Below are positions 61,183-64,000 of a DNA stretch of 64,000 bases, in pieces. Source of the stretch: Eubacterium sp. OM08-24 (GTDB taxonomy: Bacteria > Bacillota > Clostridia > Oscillospirales > Acutalibacteraceae); contig NZ_QSTA01000011.1 in NCBI RefSeq assembly GCF_003438075.1, positions 1 to 64,000 on the forward strand, read 5' to 3'. Below the pieces are notes generated by a model. It was not told the DNA's origin and did not search any database. It was given only the letters and a program-made list of their open reading frames with translations. The translations under genes and the position numbers were made by a program. Every line of letters begins with the position of its first letter. The stretch's first letter is position 1.

Positions 61183-64000
61183 TGGCTAAATTTACCGATG
61201 CGCAAACAGATGCAATCGTAGCGCAGGGCGGCAGTGTGCTTGTATCGGCGGCGGCAGGTTCTGGTAAGACCACCGTTCTTATTGAGAGAATAATAAGAAT
61301 GATAACACGCAAAGAAAACCCGATTGATGTAGACCGACTGCTTATTGTAACCTTTACGAGGGCGGCGGCAAGCGAAATGAAGGAGCGACTTGCAAAAGCC
61401 ATTAACGCTCTTCTTGAAAAAGACCCGTACAATTCATTGCTTTTGCGTCAGCGACAGCTTATGTATAACACAAGCATTTGCACCATAGACAGCTTTTGCG
61501 GTTCGATTGTAAGGGAGTATTTCCATGTGCTTGGCGTGCAAAAAGATTTTCGCCTTGCAGATGAAAACGAAATAAAGGTAATCGGAAACGATGCGCTCGA
61601 AACTGTGCTTGAGGACTTTTACAGGGGAAATACACCTGAATTTAACGCACTTGCAGACGCTTTTGCAAATAAAAACGGCGATGATAATTTGAGAAACGCA
61701 GTGCTGAAAATAGCAGGCTTTCTTGCAACTCAGCCGTTTGGCGAAAAATGGCTTGAAGATATGCTGTCAAATTATTGCCCCGATATTCCGATAGAAAAAT
61801 CATTGTTTGGCAAAATTCTTATAAAATACGCAAGGTCAACGGCTGACCACTCGCTTTTGCTTACGCTTAACTCAATAAAATTGCTTGATGAGGACGAAAA
61901 ACTGAGAGATGCAAACCTGCCGCTCTTGCTTGACGATAAGGCATATTTTGAAAAGCTTGCCGAAAAATTTGAGGAAGGCTCATGGGACGAAATCAAAAGA
62001 TTTGCCGAAACCTTTGTTAAGGGCAGAATGAAAACACCAAAGGGCTACAAAGATGACCCGATTAAAATTGCCGTTGCAAATTCTCGTGACGATGTTAAAA
62101 AATCGGTGGACAGCATTTGCAATATCTTTATGTGGGACAGCACTGTAATCAGAGCCGAAATTGACTATCTTCGCATAATAGTATCCGAGCTTTTTGAGGT
62201 TGTAAGGGCATATCTTAAAAAGTTTTCGGATATGAAATACGCAAAAAATATGCTGTCTTTTTCAGATGTTGAGCTTTTGACTGTAAAACTGCTTGCCGAG
62301 CCTTGCGGTGACGGATACATAAAAACAGAGCAGGCAAAAGAGATTTCAAAACGCTTTGACCAAATTATGGTTGACGAGTTTCAAGATGTAAACGATGTTC
62401 AAAATCTTATTTTTAAATGCGTAAGCACTGACGAAAACAATATGTTTGTTGTTGGCGATGTTAAGCAGAGCATTTACGGATTCAGACAGGCAAAGCCTGA
62501 GATTTTTATTGATAGGAAAAACGAATACAATAAGTATGACAGAGAAAACGAAATTTATCCTGCAACTATAATTCTTGATATGAATTTTAGAAGTCGCAGG
62601 GAGGTTTGCTCGGCTGTTAATTTCATTTTTAAAAATCTTATGACAGAAACCTCGGCAAAAATGGATTACGGCGCAGATGAATACCTGAATGTGGGCGCTG
62701 TATATCCGCCGAGTGACAAATGTAATTTTGAGGTAGATTATATTCAGAACGAGAGTACAGATGACAGCGTGGTAAATGAGGCTGTATTTGTAGCAAATAA
62801 AATTCTCAAAATGAAGTCGGAGGGCTTTACGGTCGGCAGAGATAGCAAACCGCTTGAGTACGGCGATTGTGCAATTCTTTTAAGAAGTACAAAAAATACC
62901 GCAACCACCTTTGTAAATGTTTTAAACAGTCTTGGTGTGCCTGCAACCTCAGAGATAAAGGAGAGCTTTTTTGACGCCAATGAAATTAAGGTAATGCTCA
63001 ACTTTTTGCGCTGTATAGACAATCCGTCACTTGATATTCCGTTGCTTTCAGTAATGTGCAGTCCTGTTTACAGCTTTACGGTAGACGAGCTTGCAAAGAT
63101 TAAGAACGGCAACAGGTACACTAATTTGTATTCGGCAGTAGTGGAATTTGCAAAAAAAGACAGCAGAACAGCCGAGTTTTTAAAGGAGCTTAGCTCGCTC
63201 AAAACTTATGCCTGCACCTGTTCGGTTGATGAACTCCTGAGCCGTATTTATGAGCTTACTTCGTTTTCGGCTATAATCTCCGCTATCAGCGGCGCAAAGG
63301 GCATAAAAAATCTTAATCTGTTGAGAGAATATGCCCGCAGCTTTGAATCAAGCGGATACAGAGGTTTGTCTGCATTTATTTCATATATGGACAAGCTGAT
63401 TGAAAACGGTGCTGACCTTGAGTCGTCTTCGGGCGATAACGGCGAAACCGACAATACCGTCAAGGTAATAAGTATTCATAAGTCAAAGGGACTTGAGTAT
63501 CCTGTTTGCTTTATTGCTTGCTCGGCAAAGAAATTTAATAAAACAGACCTTAGCGCAGATGTGCTTATAGACAGCAAGGCAGGACTTGGCATAAGGAGAG
63601 TTGAGGGCTTTTGCCGATACAATACCTTGCCACGAATGGCGGTAGGTGTTGAAATATCTGAAAATGAAATTGCCGAAGAAATGCGTGTGCTTTATGTAGC
63701 GCTCACTCGTGCAAAGGAAAAGTTGATTGTTATATCGTCACAAAAAAATCCAACCGATTATCTTGCAAAGCTACATTCAAAGTTGGCAGGCGGAGTGATA
63801 GACCCGTATTCCGTTATGAAAGCAAAATCTATAAGCGATTGGATAAGTATGTGCGCCTTGGTGCACCCGTTGCATAATGAATTAAGAATGAAGTTACAGC
63901 TTGGAGAAACCGATTTTACAAATTCGGCAACAGACGAATTGCCATGGGATATTAATTTTATTAAATCGGCTGATTTTGTTAACGATACAGAGGAAGCAGT
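61182..64000 (+). CDS. addA: AddA helicase-nuclease subunit (3' end outside window)
   Basis: About 939 codons of AddA are present; the gene continues past base 64000. UvrD-type helicase motifs are in order: FTDAQTDAI (Q motif), AAAGSGKTTVLIERI (Walker A), TFTRAAASEMKERL, IMVDEFQDVNDVQ, VVGDVKQSIYGFRQAKPEIF, SIHKSKGLEYP and YVALTRAKEKL. The C-terminal RecB-type nuclease domain is cut off. The ATG overlaps the addB stop, so translation is coupled. No frameshift is visible in the part present. Confidence 0.96.
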   Translation, partial: MAKFTDAQTDAIVAQGGSVLVSAAAGSGKTTVLIERIIRMITRKENPIDVDRLLIVTFTRAAASEMKERLAKAINALLEKDPYNSLLLRQRQLMYNTSICTIDSFCGSIVREYFHVLGVQKDFRLADENEIKVIGNDALETVLEDFYRGNTPEFNALADAFANKNGDDNLRNAVLKIAGFLATQPFGEKWLEDMLSNYCPDIPIEKSLFGKILIKYARSTADHSLLLTLNSIKLLDEDEKLRDANLPLLLDDKAYFEKLAEKFEEGSWDEIKRFAETFVKGRMKTPKGYKDDPIKIAVANSRDDVKKSVDSICNIFMWDSTVIRAEIDYLRIIVSELFEVVRAYLKKFSDMKYAKNMLSFSDVELLTVKLLAEPCGDGYIKTEQAKEISKRFDQIMVDEFQDVNDVQNLIFKCVSTDENNMFVVGDVKQSIYGFRQAKPEIFIDRKNEYNKYDRENEIYPATIILDMNFRSRREVCSAVNFIFKNLMTETSAKMDYGADEYLNVGAVYPPSDKCNFEVDYIQNESTDDSVVNEAVFVANKILKMKSEGFTVGRDSKPLEYGDCAILLRSTKNTATTFVNVLNSLGVPATSEIKESFFDANEIKVMLNFLRCIDNPSLDIPLLSVMCSPVYSFTVDELAKIKNGNRYTNLYSAVVEFAKKDSRTAEFLKELSSLKTYACTCSVDELLSRIYELTSFSAIISAISGAKGIKNLNLLREYARSFESSGYRGLSAFISYMDKLIENGADLESSSGDNGETDNTVKVISIHKSKGLEYPVCFIACSAKKFNKTDLSADVLIDSKAGLGIRRVEGFCRYNTLPRMAVGVEISENEIAEEMRVLYVALTRAKEKLIVISSQKNPTDYLAKLHSKLAGGVIDPYSVMKAKSISDWISMCALVHPLHNELRMKLQLGETDFTNSATDELPWDINFIKSADFVNDTEEA

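Overview
The window looks like chromosomal DNA of a low-to-moderate GC, spore-forming Clostridia bacterium, probably an Oscillospiraceae/Ruminococcaceae-type gut anaerobe. The support is indirect: sporulation genes (yqfC, yqfD, a ylbJ-like gene, spoIIR), Gram-positive surface genes (class B sortase, LCP ligase, IreB), the AddAB recombination system instead of RecBCD, a 6S-like RNA and SigA-type promoters. The species assignment is inference. No tRNA, rRNA, CRISPR array, transposase or integrase was recognised.

Region 1 (1-6.4 kb) is a defence patch. It holds a HEPN-like protein, the HsdR subunit of a type I restriction system whose HsdM/HsdS would lie before base 1, an AT-rich two-gene TIR plus membrane-macro module that matches the type II Thoeris layout, and a nitrilase-family hydrolase. 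Region 2 (6.5-9.5 kb) is a cell-surface locus: LCP ligase, class B sortase, and a small secreted protein ending in an SPQTG sorting signal. Region 3 (9.7-13.4 kb) holds nadA-mnmA and enolase, the latter behind a dyad and a structured leader. Region 4 (13.5-21.3 kb) holds a MetE-like methyltransferase, a YitT protein, an MtaR-like LysR regulator, a PurF homologue lacking its glutaminase cysteine, the AzlCD exporter and a branched-chain aminotransferase.

Region 5 (21.6-32.7 kb) runs through PAP2, asparagine synthase, sporulation genes, ymdB, fakA, recG and a D,D-carboxypeptidase. Region 6 (33.3-42 kb) is mixed housekeeping: PduL-type phosphotransacylase, family-4 uracil glycosylase, Maf, IreB, solitary MazF and an iron-dependent alcohol dehydrogenase. 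Region 7 (42.6-48.7 kb) holds envelope genes (family-39-like glycosyltransferase, GpsA, sugar transferase, Wzy-like polymerase), with a 6S-like RNA and an orphan small transcription unit. Region 8 (48.7-64 kb) holds nadE, an Lrp-aminotransferase pair, ispE, metE, spoIIR and addBA; addA runs off the end.

Two cross-window patterns stand out. First, two near-identical palindromes matching the streptococcal MET-box sit 21-22 bp upstream of the -35 of both methionine-synthase-type genes, 39 kb apart, and an MtaR-like LysR gene adjoins one of them. Second, a modular family of non-coding repeats about 0.4-0.57 kb long, built of hairpins with compensatory changes and inverted ends, occurs as three long copies and two short derivatives, always between genes.
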